Shown: positions 1-7,971 of the stretch, piece by piece | How the letters are laid out: the number at the start of each line of letters is the position of its first letter | Numbering within the stretch: position 1 is the first letter of the stretch | Source: 73-13 sp035555435 | GTDB taxonomy: Bacteria > Actinomycetota > Actinomycetes > Actinomycetales > Microbacteriaceae | Direction: 5' to 3' | Assembly: GCA_035555435.1 (NCBI GenBank) | Contig: DATMGN010000016.1 | Location: forward strand, 1-64,000 | DNA: 64,000 nt | Translations under genes and position numbers: made by a program | Notes under the pieces: generated by a model | The model's database searches: none | The model's input: only the letters and a program-made list of their open reading frames with translations | What the model was told of the DNA's origin: nothing

Positions 1-1721
1 CCGGCCAGGCGGGTCGGGTCGGTGCGGTCGACGACGGGGGCGGCGCCGACCGCGGCCTGCGCGAAGCGTGACGCGACGGCACGCAGCGTCTCCCCCGCCC
101 CGACGACGAGCGGCTCGACGATCATGACGTCGCCGACGGTGGTGGCGTCGTCCGGCGGGTGGGTCAGGAGCCTGCGCGGAACGACCCCGACGATCGTCGC
201 GTCGTCGTCGACCACGGGGAAGAGACGCTGCACGGGCGCGGGCCGCCCGCCCGCGCCACCCCCGCGACGGGGCACCTCCGCGGCGAGGACGCCGACGTCG
301 ACCGGCAGCGGGTCGTCGGCGACGAGAGTGCGCGGAGCCGCGTGCATGACCTCGTCGGCCCGCAGGACCTCCAGCGGGTCGACGTCGTACTCGCGCGAGA
401 GGTGGTAGCCGCGGCGGGCGATCTTCTCGGTCAGCACCGAGCGGCGCAGCAGCAGCGCCGAGGTCCCGTAGGCGGCCGTTGACGCGATGACCAGCGGCAA
501 CAGCATCGGCCAGGCGTGGGTGAGCTCGAGGGAGAACACCACGCCCGTCAGCGGCGAGCGCATCACCCCGCCCACCACGGCCGCGAGCCCGACGATCGCC
601 CAGAACCCGGGCGCGACGGTGGGGAACAGGTGACCCTCCAGCGCTCCCAGCGACGCCCCGATCATGAAGACGGGCGCGAGCACCCCACCGGAGGTTCCCG
701 ACCCCAGCGAGAGCCCCCAGATCAGGCTCTTCACCGTCAGGATGCCGACGACCAGCGCCAGCGTCGCGTGTCCGGTGAGGAGCTCGCCGATGACGTCGTA
801 GCCGACGCCCAGGGCGCGGGGCTCGATCAGCCCGCCGATCCCGATGATCAGGCCGCCGATCGCGGGCCACCACATCCAGTGCACCGGCAGCCGGGCGAAC
901 GTGTCCTCCGAGACGTAGACGAGCGCGGTCACCCCGACGGCCAGCAGCCCGCCGACGACCCCGGCGACGACGCACAGCCCGCTGTCCAGCGCCGGGACGT
1001 GCAGGTCGCCCAGCGAGACGGGAAAGATCGGGCCGCCCCCGAGCAGCGGGACGCGCAGCAACGTCGCGGCCGACACCGCCGCCACGACGGGCAGGAAGCT
1101 GCGCGGCCGCCACTCGAACAGGAGCAGCTCGACGGCCAGCAGCACCGACGCGAGCGGCGAGTTGAACGTGGCCGCCATGCCCGCCGCGGCGCCGGAGACC
1201 ATGAGCGCCTTGCGTTCGTCGGCCGACAGGTGCAGGTGCTGGGCGAGGATCGAGCCGATCGCCCCGCCGGTCATGATGATCGGGCCCTCGGCCCCGAACG
1301 GCCCGCCGGTACCGATGCTGACCGCCGCCGAGACCGGCTTGAGTACGGCGACGCGGGGCTCGACCCGGCTGCGCCGCACCAGGATCGCCTCGATCGCCTC
1401 GGGCATGCCGTGGCCGCGGATGCGCTCGGAGCCGAACCGGGCCATCAGCCCGATCACCAGCCCGCCCGCGACGGGCGCGAGCAGCACCAGCCACGCGGGG
1501 TGTGGTTCGGCGCCGGGCGCCACGAGGTCGAACCCCACCCGGCCGTAGAACACCAGGTGCGTGACCAGGCCGATCAGCCGCAGCAACGCCCAGGCCGCGA
1601 CGGCCCCGAGCGCACCGATCGGCAGCGCGAGCGCGACGATCAGCAGGACCCGCGGGGTGAGGGTGAAGTCGCCGAGGCGACGGTCGAGCGGGGATGCGTC
1701 CGTGGGTGCAGGCACCGGCAC
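1..1721 (-). CDS. ClC-family chloride channel/transporter with CBS domains (3' end outside window)
   Basis: Integral membrane ClC protein that moves chloride, probably as a channel or H+/Cl- antiporter. About 573 residues are visible before the window edge cuts the C-terminus. The three ClC selectivity motifs can be read: a GHGMPE stretch near residue 103 (the GSGIP region), GAEGP near 143 with the gating glutamate conserved, and GGVLAP near 344. About ten hydrophobic segments are followed from about residue 450 by a cytoplasmic CBS pair, which in this family senses adenine nucleotides. There is no ATG in frame. I place the start at a GTG at 1721; another GTG lies at 1715. A 15-bp palindrome lies 24 bases upstream. 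The family call is firm, the exact start is not. Confidence 0.88.
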   Translation of the reverse strand, partial: MPVPAPTDASPLDRRLGDFTLTPRVLLIVALALPIGALGAVAAWALLRLIGLVTHLVFYGRVGFDLVAPGAEPHPAWLVLLAPVAGGLVIGLMARFGSERIRGHGMPEAIEAILVRRSRVEPRVAVLKPVSAAVSIGTGGPFGAEGPIIMTGGAIGSILAQHLHLSADERKALMVSGAAAGMAATFNSPLASVLLAVELLLFEWRPRSFLPVVAAVSAATLLRVPLLGGGPIFPVSLGDLHVPALDSGLCVVAGVVGGLLAVGVTALVYVSEDTFARLPVHWMWWPAIGGLIIGIGGLIEPRALGVGYDVIGELLTGHATLALVVGILTVKSLIWGLSLGSGTSGGVLAPVFMIGASLGALEGHLFPTVAPGFWAIVGLAAVVGGVMRSPLTGVVFSLELTHAWPMLLPLVIASTAAYGTSALLLRRSVLTEKIARRGYHLSREYDVDPLEVLRADEVMHAAPRTLVADDPLPVDVGVLAAEVPRRGGGAGGRPAPVQRLFPVVDDDATIVGVVPRRLLTHPPDDATTVGDVMIVEPLVVGAGETLRAVASRFAQAAVGAAPVVDRTDPTRLA

Positions 1722-1744
1722 ATGGTCACCGGATCACGTGCGGA

Positions 1745-1759
1745 CCGCAATCATTGCGG
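1745..1759. promoter_or_regulatory. 15-bp perfect palindrome upstream of the ClC gene
   Basis: CCGCAAT-C-ATTGCGG is a perfect inverted repeat with a one-base centre. It lies in the 56-bp gap between the end of the enoyl-CoA hydratase gene and the start of the ClC gene, both on the minus strand. The short symmetric form suits a dimeric repressor operator better than a terminator, because no T-run follows. Function is inferred. Confidence 0.35.
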
Positions 1760-1777
1760 TGTCGCATCACACTGGGG

Positions 1778-2536
1778 TCAGGTCCGACTGCGGCCGAGGC
1801 CCTCCCGGTAGCGGGCGAGCTGGTCGAGGGTCTCGGGGTGGTCGAACACCCGGCCGAACTCGACGGTGCTCTCGTCGATCCCGTCGGTCAGCGTCGTGTT
1901 CAGCCACGTCTCGAACAGCCGCTTCTGGCTCGCGACGACGGTGGCGGTGTGCCGCGAGGTCCGCTCGAGCCACCGGCCGAGCTCGGCGTCGAGCTCCGCC
2001 CGCTCGACGACGGCGTTGAGCAGGTGGAACGGCTCGAACACCGGGACCGGGTAGAGGTCGCCGGTCAGGATGATCTCCCTGGCCAGGCTCAGGCCGACGT
2101 GGTGGTGCAGCAGCGCCGCATCGATCACCGACGGCACCCCGACCTTGATCTCGGGCAGCCCGAACGACGAACCGGGCGTCGCGATCCGCAGGTCGCAGGC
2201 CAGGATCAGCTCGAACGCCAGGCCGAGGCAGTACCCGTCGACGACGGCGACAGTCACGACCTCGGCGGTGCGCACGGCGGCGATGAAGTCGCGCGCACCG
2301 CGGATGAACGCCTCGGCGCTGCCCGCCTCGAACGACTCGAACGCCGCGACGTTCATCCCCGCCGAGAAGGCCCGCTCGCCGGTGCCGCGGAACACGACGG
2401 CGCGGATGCCGTCGAGGTCGGCCAGCTCGGCGGTCGCGGACGCCAGGTCGGCGGGCATGATCGTGTTGAGCTTGGCAGGCCGGTCGAAGGTCAGGGTGAG
2501 CACCCCGTCGGTGCGCGTGGCGGCGATTCCGGTCAT
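1778..2536 (-). CDS. Enoyl-CoA hydratase/isomerase (crotonase) family protein
   Basis: Cytosolic crotonase-fold enzyme of 252 residues, the usual length. The oxyanion-hole segment SAGMN is at residues 58-62. Both glutamates used by hydratases are in place: one at about 109 in the FELILACD segment and one at 129 in LPEIKVG. This favours a true hydratase over an isomerase. The substrate cannot be read from sequence; no other beta-oxidation gene is adjacent. The ATG at 2536 is well placed. The gene runs toward the ClC gene with a 56-bp gap, so co-transcription is possible. Confidence 0.9.
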   Translation of the reverse strand: MTGIAATRTDGVLTLTFDRPAKLNTIMPADLASATAELADLDGIRAVVFRGTGERAFSAGMNVAAFESFEAGSAEAFIRGARDFIAAVRTAEVVTVAVVDGYCLGLAFELILACDLRIATPGSSFGLPEIKVGVPSVIDAALLHHHVGLSLAREIILTGDLYPVPVFEPFHLLNAVVERAELDAELGRWLERTSRHTATVVASQKRLFETWLNTTLTDGIDESTVEFGRVFDHPETLDQLARYREGLGRSRT

Positions 2537-2611
2537 GTCGTGGGCCTTTCGACGGGTTCTGCGGACGGCCGAGGGCGGCGTCGGATGAGGGCGGTCCTAG
2601 GATCGTCGGCC

Positions 2612-3007
2612 ATGGCGAGGTTCCGGATCTCCCAGGCAGCGGACCTGATGGGCGTCAGCGACGACACGGTGCGCCGCCACATCGACTCCGGGCGGCTACG
2701 GGCCGGCCTCGACGAGTCGAACCGCAAGGTCATCGAGGGCATCGACCTCGTCGAGTTCATCCAGAACCACAACCCGGCCCCCGACGACCCGCTGCACGTG
2801 CGGACGTCGGCGCGCAACCGCATGGTCGGGCTCGTCACGAAGGTCACCACCGACAAGGTGATGGCGCAGGTCGAGATGCAGTGCGGGGCCAACCGGATCG
2901 TGTCGCTGATGAGCTCGGAGGCGGCGCGCGACCTGGGCCTGGAGCCCGGGTCGCTGGCGGTGGCCGTCATCAAGTCGACGAACGTCACCGTCGAGACGCC
3001 GGGCTGA
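2612..3007 (+). CDS. HTH plus TOBE-domain molybdate-binding protein
   Basis: A 131-residue protein with an excisionase/MerR-like helix-turn-helix at about residues 1-55 (ISQAADLMGVSDDTVRRHIDSGRL) and a single TOBE (MopI-like) domain at about 65-130. TOBE domains bind molybdate or tungstate, so this looks like a small molybdate-responsive regulator or storage protein. A -10 element TAGGAT at 2598-2603 sits 8 nt before the ATG, suggesting a leaderless transcript. No mod transport genes are nearby; the only molybdoenzyme in the window is the sulfite-oxidase-like gene at 15.4 kb. The 3' end overlaps the convergent amidohydrolase gene by 23 bp. Confidence 0.85.
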   Translation: MARFRISQAADLMGVSDDTVRRHIDSGRLRAGLDESNRKVIEGIDLVEFIQNHNPAPDDPLHVRTSARNRMVGLVTKVTTDKVMAQVEMQCGANRIVSLMSSEAARDLGLEPGSLAVAVIKSTNVTVETPG

Positions 3008-3977
3008 CGCGCGCCAGCGCCGCGAGCGCGTTGTCCCGGCCGATCGCCTGGCGCAGCGCGGCGTCGACGTGGTCGAGCACCGCGCCCGCGGGCGCCTCGC
3101 GGACGACGAACGGGTAGTCCGTCCCGAGCACGACGTGGTCGGCCCCGAACCGCTCGGCCGAGAGGGCGAGGCTGGCGGCGTCGTAGGTCAGCGAGTCGCA
3201 CCAGAGGTCGCGTGCGAGCTGCGTCGGCGGTGGCGCGTCGGGCCGGTCGAGCGAGGAGCCCTTGTCCAGCCGCGGCAGGATCTGCGGCAGCGCTCCCCCG
3301 CCGTGGGCGAGGCAGACGGTGACGCCGGGGCGTCGCGGCGGGCGCGTCACCAGCCCGGCGCCGGCGATCGCGGTGGCCGACGGCATGCCCAGCCCGAACC
3401 CGAGCCCGAGTGCGACGGCGCGCGGATCGAGCGTCTGGTCGACGGGATGGACCAGCACGAACGCACCGAGCCCCGCCGCCTCGTCGAAGAACGGGTCGAG
3501 GACCGGGTCGGCCAGCTCCGTCGTGCCGACCACGGTACCGATCTCGACGCCGGCGAACCCGAGGTCGAGCACGCAGCGGCGCAGCTCGCCGACCGCCGCC
3601 TCGACGTCCTGCAGCGGGACGGCGCCGAGCGCGAACAGCCGGTCGGGCGCCTGCCCGCACAGGTCGGCCAGGAAGTCGTTCTGCGTGGCGCACAGGGCGA
3701 CCGTGGGCGCGACGGGCTGGTCGTGCGAGAGCGTCACCGGGATCGGCGAGACGAACTGCGCCGCCACGCCGTCGGCGTCCATGTCGGACAGCCGGCGCCG
3801 CGCCGACCAGCAGCGATCGTCGATCTTCCGGTACAGGGCCCCGTCGAGCAGGATGTCCGCCGCGTCGTCCGCCGTCCTCTCGACGGTGGGCCAGCGACCG
3901 GGGCCCGGCGCCGCCAGGTCGGGGGCGATCGCATGCGTGTGGACGTCGATCCGGCCGCGGGGAACGTTGGCTCGCAC
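2985..3977 (-). CDS. Amidohydrolase of the ACMSD (decarboxylase) family
   Basis: A 330-residue metal-dependent TIM-barrel enzyme of the amidohydrolase-2 family. The members most like it decarboxylate 2-amino-3-carboxymuconate semialdehyde or related aromatic ring-cleavage products. Visible metal and catalytic residues are the HTH motif with H13 and H15, H177 in LVHPV, H225 in LAHGGGALPQI (a hallmark of this family) and D287 in LGTDYPF. The GTG start at 3977 is chosen because TACGGT (3984-3989) lies exactly 6 nt upstream, the leaderless arrangement. No tryptophan or aromatic catabolic genes are alongside, so the true substrate is open. Confidence 0.82.
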   Translation of the reverse strand: MRANVPRGRIDVHTHAIAPDLAAPGPGRWPTVERTADDAADILLDGALYRKIDDRCWSARRRLSDMDADGVAAQFVSPIPVTLSHDQPVAPTVALCATQNDFLADLCGQAPDRLFALGAVPLQDVEAAVGELRRCVLDLGFAGVEIGTVVGTTELADPVLDPFFDEAAGLGAFVLVHPVDQTLDPRAVALGLGFGLGMPSATAIAGAGLVTRPPRRPGVTVCLAHGGGALPQILPRLDKGSSLDRPDAPPPTQLARDLWCDSLTYDAASLALSAERFGADHVVLGTDYPFVVREAPAGAVLDHVDAALRQAIGRDNALAALARVSPASRR

Positions 3978-4050
3978 GGACCGACCGTATCCCCGGGCCC
4001 GTGGCGCCTCCCCGGGCGGCACCACGGCCCCGGAGCCCGCAGCGGCGTCT

Positions 4051-4652
4051 CTAGTCCGGAATCTCGTCCTGGCCGCCGACGACGACGCCGAAGAGGTCGG
4101 CGATCGAGGCCAGGCTCGCCGCCTGCAGTGCCGAGGCCGCGACCTCGCCGGACCCGTCGGCACCGGGCAGGGTGCGGGTCGCCGTGGCCGCGCCGACCAC
4201 CGTGGGCGAGTAGCCGAGGCTGAACGCGCCGCGTGCCGTCGAGTTCACGCACATGTGCGTCATGAAACCGGCGAGCAGCAGCGGGCGGCCGGGGTGCTGC
4301 GCGAGCAGCGAGCCGAGCTCGGTCCCGGTGAACGAGTTGGGGTAGTTCTTCACGACCGTCGGCTCCCCGGCCCGCGGCGCGACCCGGTCGACGATCGCCC
4401 CGATCTCCTCGCGCACGTCGTAGGGCGACCCGGGCCGGCGTCGTGCTGGATGTGGATGACCGGGATGCCGGCGCTGCGGGCCCGGTCGAGCAGCTGCTCG
4501 GCCTGGTCGAGTGCGGCCTGGACGCCCTCGAGCTCCATGAGCCCGCGGGTGTAGGTGTTCTGGCAGTCGATCATGACGAGGCTGGACGCCGACAGGGCGG
4601 GCGGGTCGGCGGGCAGGCCGCTCACCGCGCGCAGGGTCGTCGGACCGGACAT
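4051..4652 (-). pseudogene. Isochorismatase-family cysteine hydrolase, broken by a frameshift
   Basis: Two reading frames together give one complete isochorismatase-like hydrolase of about 200 residues. The first frame carries the triad aspartate in MIDCQNTY and runs to IQHDAGPG. The second resumes with SPYDVREEIGAIVD and carries the triad lysine (VVKNYPNSFTGTEL) and the nucleophile cysteine (GFMTHMCVNSTA). Restoring one G in the run CCCGGG at 4428-4433 rejoins them, so one base is missing. The start at 4652 has an AGGAGT ribosome site 4-5 nt upstream. All three catalytic residues are intact, so the gene is either recently inactivated or carries a sequencing error. Confidence 0.8.
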
Positions 4653-4749
4653 GGGTACTCCTCGCACGTCGTCGGGCAGGGTGCGCTCGACCGTATCCGG
4701 ACGGGGCCGCGGCCGGCACCGTCCGGAGGACCCGCTGTCGCGGGTGCCC

Positions 4750-5745
4750 TCATTCGCCCACCAGCACCGCCGCGCCGGTGACCCGGCCGGCGGCCAGATC
4801 GGCGAGCGCCCGGTCGGCGGTCGACATCGGACGCGGGTCGACGGTCGGCCGCACCCGCAGCGCGCCGGCGAGCCGCAGGAACTCCTCGCCGTCGGCCCGG
4901 GTGTTGGCGGTGACGCTGCGCAGCTGTCGCTCGCGGAACAGCTCGCGCTGGTAGTCGAGCGCCGGGACGTCGGAGAGGTGGATGCCGGCGACGGCCAGCG
5001 TGCCGCCCGCGTCGAGTGCGCGCAGCGCGAGCGGCACGACGCCCCCGTCGGGCGCGAACGTCACGGCCGAGTCGAGCGGTTCGGGCGGGCCGTCGGCGGC
5101 CGGACCGGCCGACGCCGCGCCCAGCGACAGGGCGAGCTCGCGGGCCGCCGGGGAGCGGGTCAGCACGTGGACCGTGGCGCCCTGGGCGATCGCGACCTGC
5201 GCGACGACGTGCGCCGAGGCCCCGAAGCCGTAGATCCCGAGCCGCCCGCCCGGCGGCAGCTCGGCCCGGACCAGCGCCCGATAGCCGACGATCCCGGCGC
5301 ACAGCAGCGGCGCCGCGGTGACGTCGTCGAGCGCGGCGGGCAGCGCGTAGGCGTAGGCCTCGGGCACGACGGCGCGCTCGGCGTACCCGCCGTCGGCGTC
5401 CCAGCCGGTGAATGCGGCGTCGGGACAGAGGTTCTCCCGGCCGGTGCGGCAGAACCGGCACCGCCCGCACGTGCCGCGCAGCCACGCCACGCCGATCCGG
5501 TCGCCGATCCCGAACCGGCCGGCACCCGGGCCGAGCGCGTCGACCGTGCCGACGATCTCGTGCCCCGGCACCGTCCCGGGACGCCGCGGCGGCAGGTCAC
5601 CCTCGGCCAGGTGCAGGTCGGTGCGGCACACCCCGCACGCGCGCACCCGGATCCGCACCTCGCCGGGCCCGGGCTGCGGGTCCGGGAGCTCCGCCCGGAC
5701 CAGCGGTGATCCCGGTCCGGGGCGGTCGACGATCCACGCGTCCAC
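4750..5745 (-). CDS. Zinc-binding alcohol dehydrogenase (MDR superfamily)
   Basis: A 331-residue medium-chain dehydrogenase. Catalytic zinc ligands are C40 (ACGVCRTDLH), H62 with E63 (PGHE) and C149 (LLCAG). The structural zinc site is the four-cysteine cluster C93, C96, C99 and C107. The nucleotide-binding loop is GFGASAH at 173-179. This set fits the AdhP/AdhA-like primary alcohol dehydrogenases that oxidise aliphatic alcohols or reduce aldehydes with NAD(P). It starts 6 bp after the stop of the upstream aldo/keto reductase gene, so the two probably form a carbonyl-reducing operon. Confidence 0.88.
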   Translation of the reverse strand: MDAWIVDRPGPGSPLVRAELPDPQPGPGEVRIRVRACGVCRTDLHLAEGDLPPRRPGTVPGHEIVGTVDALGPGAGRFGIGDRIGVAWLRGTCGRCRFCRTGRENLCPDAAFTGWDADGGYAERAVVPEAYAYALPAALDDVTAAPLLCAGIVGYRALVRAELPPGGRLGIYGFGASAHVVAQVAIAQGATVHVLTRSPAARELALSLGAASAGPAADGPPEPLDSAVTFAPDGGVVPLALRALDAGGTLAVAGIHLSDVPALDYQRELFRERQLRSVTANTRADGEEFLRLAGALRVRPTVDPRPMSTADRALADLAAGRVTGAAVLVGE

Positions 5746-5751
5746 GCGACG

Positions 5752-6795
5752 TCAGAGCTCACCGCGGCGCGCGGCCCGCCAGAGGTCGACGTCCGCCTCC
5801 TCGGCGACCAGTGCGTCGATCTCGGCGAGCTCGGCGTCGGAGAGCACGAGGTTCTCCAGCGTCGCGACGTTCTGCTCCAGCTGCTCGACCCGCGACGCAC
5901 CGATCACCAGCGACGTGACGCGCTCGTCGCGCAACGCCCACGCCAACGCGAGCTGCGCGAGCGTCTGACCGCGCTGCTCCGCGATCCCGGCCAGCGACCT
6001 CAGCCGGTCGACCATGTCGCCGGTCAGCCACTCGGCCGGCAGCGTCGAACCGCGCGAGGCCCGCGAGTCCTCGGGGATGCCGTCGAGATAACGCGAGGTC
6101 AGCAGGCCCTGGGCGAGCGCGGTGAAGCCGATGACCCCGAAGCCCTCGTCGGCGGCGGCATCGAGGAGGCCCTCGGTCTCGATCCAGCGGTTGAGCATCG
6201 AGTACGACGGCTGGTGGATCAGCAGCGGCGTGCCGAGCTCACGCAGCAGCCCGGCCATCCGGCGCGCGTCGGCGGCGGTGTAGGACGAGATGCCGACGTA
6301 GAGCGCCTTGCCCGCCCGCACGGCCGCGTCGAGGGCGGCCGCGGTCTCCTCCGGCGGCGTCGTCGGGTCGAAGCGGTGCGAGTAGAAGATGTCGACGTAC
6401 TCGAGGCCGAGCCGGCGCAGCGACTGGTCCAACGAGGACAGCAGGTACTTGCGCGACCCGCCGCCCTGACCGTAGGGACCGGGCCACATGTCCCAGCCCG
6501 CCTTCGTCGACACGACGAGCTCGTCGCGGTACGCGGCCAGGTCCTCGCGCAGGATCCGGCCGGCGTTGATCTCGGCCGAGCCGTACGGCGGCCCGTAGTT
6601 GTTGGCGAGGTCGAAGTGCGTGATGCCCAGGTCGAAGGCGCGCAACGCGATCGCCCGCTGGGTCTGCATCGGACGGTCGTCGCCGAAGTTGTGCCAGAAC
6701 CCGAGGGAGAGCAGCGGCAGGTCGAGGCCCGAGCGGCCGCAACGCCGGTAGCGCATCGTGCCGTCGTAGCGTGCCGGGTCGGGGCGGTGGGACAT
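5752..6795 (-). CDS. Aldo/keto reductase (YghZ / glyceraldehyde-3-phosphate reductase type)
   Basis: A 347-residue NADPH-dependent aldo/keto reductase. The catalytic tetrad is D62 (FDLANNYG), Y67, K98 (VVSTKAG) and H140 (IFYSHRFD). The long loop WDMWPGPYGQGGGSRKYL is typical of the YghZ branch, which reduces L-glyceraldehyde 3-phosphate and methylglyoxal. The C-terminal LVIGASRVEQLEQN motif binds the 2'-phosphate of NADPH. An AGGAG sequence precedes the ATG at 6795 by about 8 nt. First gene of a likely two-gene operon with the alcohol dehydrogenase. Confidence 0.9.
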   Translation of the reverse strand: MSHRPDPARYDGTMRYRRCGRSGLDLPLLSLGFWHNFGDDRPMQTQRAIALRAFDLGITHFDLANNYGPPYGSAEINAGRILREDLAAYRDELVVSTKAGWDMWPGPYGQGGGSRKYLLSSLDQSLRRLGLEYVDIFYSHRFDPTTPPEETAAALDAAVRAGKALYVGISSYTAADARRMAGLLRELGTPLLIHQPSYSMLNRWIETEGLLDAAADEGFGVIGFTALAQGLLTSRYLDGIPEDSRASRGSTLPAEWLTGDMVDRLRSLAGIAEQRGQTLAQLALAWALRDERVTSLVIGASRVEQLEQNVATLENLVLSDAELAEIDALVAEEADVDLWRAARRGEL

Positions 6796-6851
6796 CGAGA
6801 GGCTCCTCGGTCGTCGGTCCGCCCCAACCGTGGCACACCGGCGCGATGGCG

Positions 6852-7142
6852 TCAGCCGTGATCGGCGGACACGACGACCGGCATCCGGCGCAGCCGTTCG
6901 ACCAGCAGGTCGGCCTCGGCGGCGGTGAGCGACACCGTGGCGCTCACCGGGCTCTCGACGACGCCGTCGCGGACGTCGACGGACAGGTCGTGCACGCGGT
7001 ACATCCGGCCGCGCAGCATCGCGACGACGCGCAGCGCGCCGTCGAGTCCGCCGCCGACGTAGGCGGTGACACGCCGCTGGGCGACGAGGTCGCGGGCGAC
7101 GGGGCGGGGGGCGACGGCGGGCCGCGTGAGGGTGACAGTCAT
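6852..7142 (-). CDS. Small stand-alone ACT-domain protein (acetolactate synthase small-subunit-like)
   Basis: A 96-residue protein that is almost entirely one ACT-like fold: VTAYVGGGLDGALRVVAMLRGR then YRVHDLSVDV and SATVSLTAAEADLLVERLRRM. The pattern resembles the amino-acid-sensing domain of IlvN/IlvM, the regulatory subunits of acetolactate synthase. No catalytic ilvB gene is adjacent. The ATG at 7142 lies 89 bp downstream of a short open frame rich in isoleucine codons and a hairpin (7216-7242), which suggests control by branched-chain amino-acid supply. The fold is likely; the partner enzyme is unknown. Confidence 0.7.
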   Translation of the reverse strand: MTVTLTRPAVAPRPVARDLVAQRRVTAYVGGGLDGALRVVAMLRGRMYRVHDLSVDVRDGVVESPVSATVSLTAAEADLLVERLRRMPVVVSADHG

Positions 7143-7215
7143 GACGGATCCGTTCCAGGAGCTGGGCGTTCGGAGGGATCCGGACCAGGTTCCGGCGAGG
7201 ACGCACGGCGACAGC

Positions 7216-7242
7216 GCGCCGGCGACCTGGCTCAGCCGGCGC
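7216..7242 (-). promoter_or_regulatory. Candidate attenuator hairpin in the ACT-gene leader
   Basis: A perfect 8-bp inverted repeat, GCGCCGGC (7235-7242) with GCCGGCGC (7216-7223), and an 11-nt loop. The upstream arm covers the last codons of the leader peptide and its stop codon lies in the loop, as in classical attenuators. A second stem, CCGGA/TCCGG (7180-7184 with 7191-7195), and a pair of GGATCC blocks (7146-7151, 7177-7182) follow. One of these blocks lies just before the ACT gene start and could hide its ribosome site. Confidence 0.5.
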
Positions 7243-7276
7243 GCTCGATAATGATCAGGAACGACGACGCGCGCAC
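7232..7276 (-). CDS. Leader peptide with an isoleucine run
   Basis: A 14-codon open frame reading VRASSFLIIIERAG, with a leucine codon followed by three consecutive isoleucine codons (CTG ATC ATT ATC). The GTG lies exactly 6 nt after the -10 hexamer TACGGT, so the transcript would begin at the start codon (leaderless). The stop codon falls in the loop of the downstream hairpin. Ribosome stalling at the isoleucine codons would change folding of the leader. The layout is that of a branched-chain amino-acid attenuator; the reading of such a short peptide remains an inference. Confidence 0.55.
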   Translation of the reverse strand: MRASSFLIIIERAG

Positions 7277-7282
7277 GGCCCG

Positions 7283-7288
7283 ACCGTA
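7283..7288 (-). promoter_or_regulatory. -10 promoter element of the ACT-gene leader transcript
   Basis: TACGGT on the minus strand matches the actinobacterial TANNNT -10 consensus and is spaced 6 nt from the GTG of the leader peptide. No convincing -35 hexamer is visible. The divergent SnoaL-like gene begins 46 bp away. Confidence 0.5.
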
Positions 7289-7334
7289 ACAGATCGTCCC
7301 GCCGTCGGGCAGCCGACGGGCGCACACTGGGCGG

Positions 7335-7955
7335 GTGCCGGACCCGACCACCGCTGCGCTCATCCGCCGCTACTACGACGCCTGCACCGACGGCGACCTC
7401 GCCGAACTCGGTGCGACGCTGCACCCCGACGTCGTGCACTGGTTCCTCGCGCCCAACGTCGGCTCGGCGCCGGTGCGGGGGCGCGAGCACCTCGCGCGTT
7501 ACTGGCGCAAGGTCACGCGGATGATCGACGCACGCTGGGTCGTCGACCACGTCGTGACCGACGGGGACGAGGCCGTCATCGAGTGGACGATGTTCTGGCG
7601 GCCCGACGGTGCGGCCGAGCGCGTCGCGACGCGGGGCGCGGAGTGGTTCGTGCTGCGCGACGGGCTGATCGCCGAGATCCGCTCCTACTACCAGCAGCGT
7701 CCGGAGACGACCGGTCTCGACGGCTTCCCCTACGCCGAGCGCGGCTACGCCGTGGCCGGCCGCGAGGCCAGCGACGTGCACCCGGACGCGGTCGAGCACC
7801 GTGCCCCCCTGGGGGCGTCTGACGGATCGCCGTCGATGGGCTCGGTGATCCGGGCGGTTCGTGGCAAGGCGGAGCCGGGTCGGCATACCGGGCGTATTCG
7901 GGCCTGGCGACAACGCAGTCACGGATCGCCCGGGCGCCGAGACCGCGACGAGTGA
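7335..7955 (+). CDS. SnoaL-like / NTF2-fold protein
   Basis: About the first 150 residues form an NTF2-like cone fold of the SnoaL type: ALIRRYYDACTDGDLAELGATLHPDVVHWF, then the barrel strands ending in LIAEIRSYYQQ. Such proteins bind small hydrophobic ligands or catalyse cyclisation or hydrolysis; no specific reaction can be assigned. The GTG start at 7335 lies 6 nt after CACACT, a weak -10. From about residue 159 to the stop, the frame runs into a 161-bp inverted-repeat element. The last 45 or so residues therefore look like foreign sequence that replaced or extended the original C-terminus. Confidence 0.75.
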   Translation: MPDPTTAALIRRYYDACTDGDLAELGATLHPDVVHWFLAPNVGSAPVRGREHLARYWRKVTRMIDARWVVDHVVTDGDEAVIEWTMFWRPDGAAERVATRGAEWFVLRDGLIAEIRSYYQQRPETTGLDGFPYAERGYAVAGREASDVHPDAVEHRAPLGASDGSPSMGSVIRAVRGKAEPGRHTGRIRAWRQRSHGSPGRRDRDE

Positions 7956-7971
7956 TCCGTCAGACGCCCCC
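7811..7971. repeat. 161-bp element bounded by 18-bp perfect inverted repeats
   Basis: GGGGGCGTCTGACGGATC at 7811-7828 is repeated exactly in inverted orientation at 7954-7971, enclosing 125 bp. The size and long terminal inverted repeats suit a MITE or the trimmed remnant of a transposon; I see no clear target duplication. The element lies between convergent genes. Its right arm contains the TGA of the SnoaL-like gene (7953-7955 touches it) and the TGA of the ligD gene (7960-7962). It could also act as a bidirectional terminator. Confidence 0.6.

Noticed and set aside
516..1811. A 431-codon plus-strand frame over the ClC gene
   Set aside because: Charged, repeat-like shadow composition; the minus strand gives a complete set of ClC motifs.
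2592..2611. Longer start for the HTH-TOBE gene
   Set aside because: The frame is open far upstream but the -10 TAGGAT and the HTH N-terminus both place the start at 2612.
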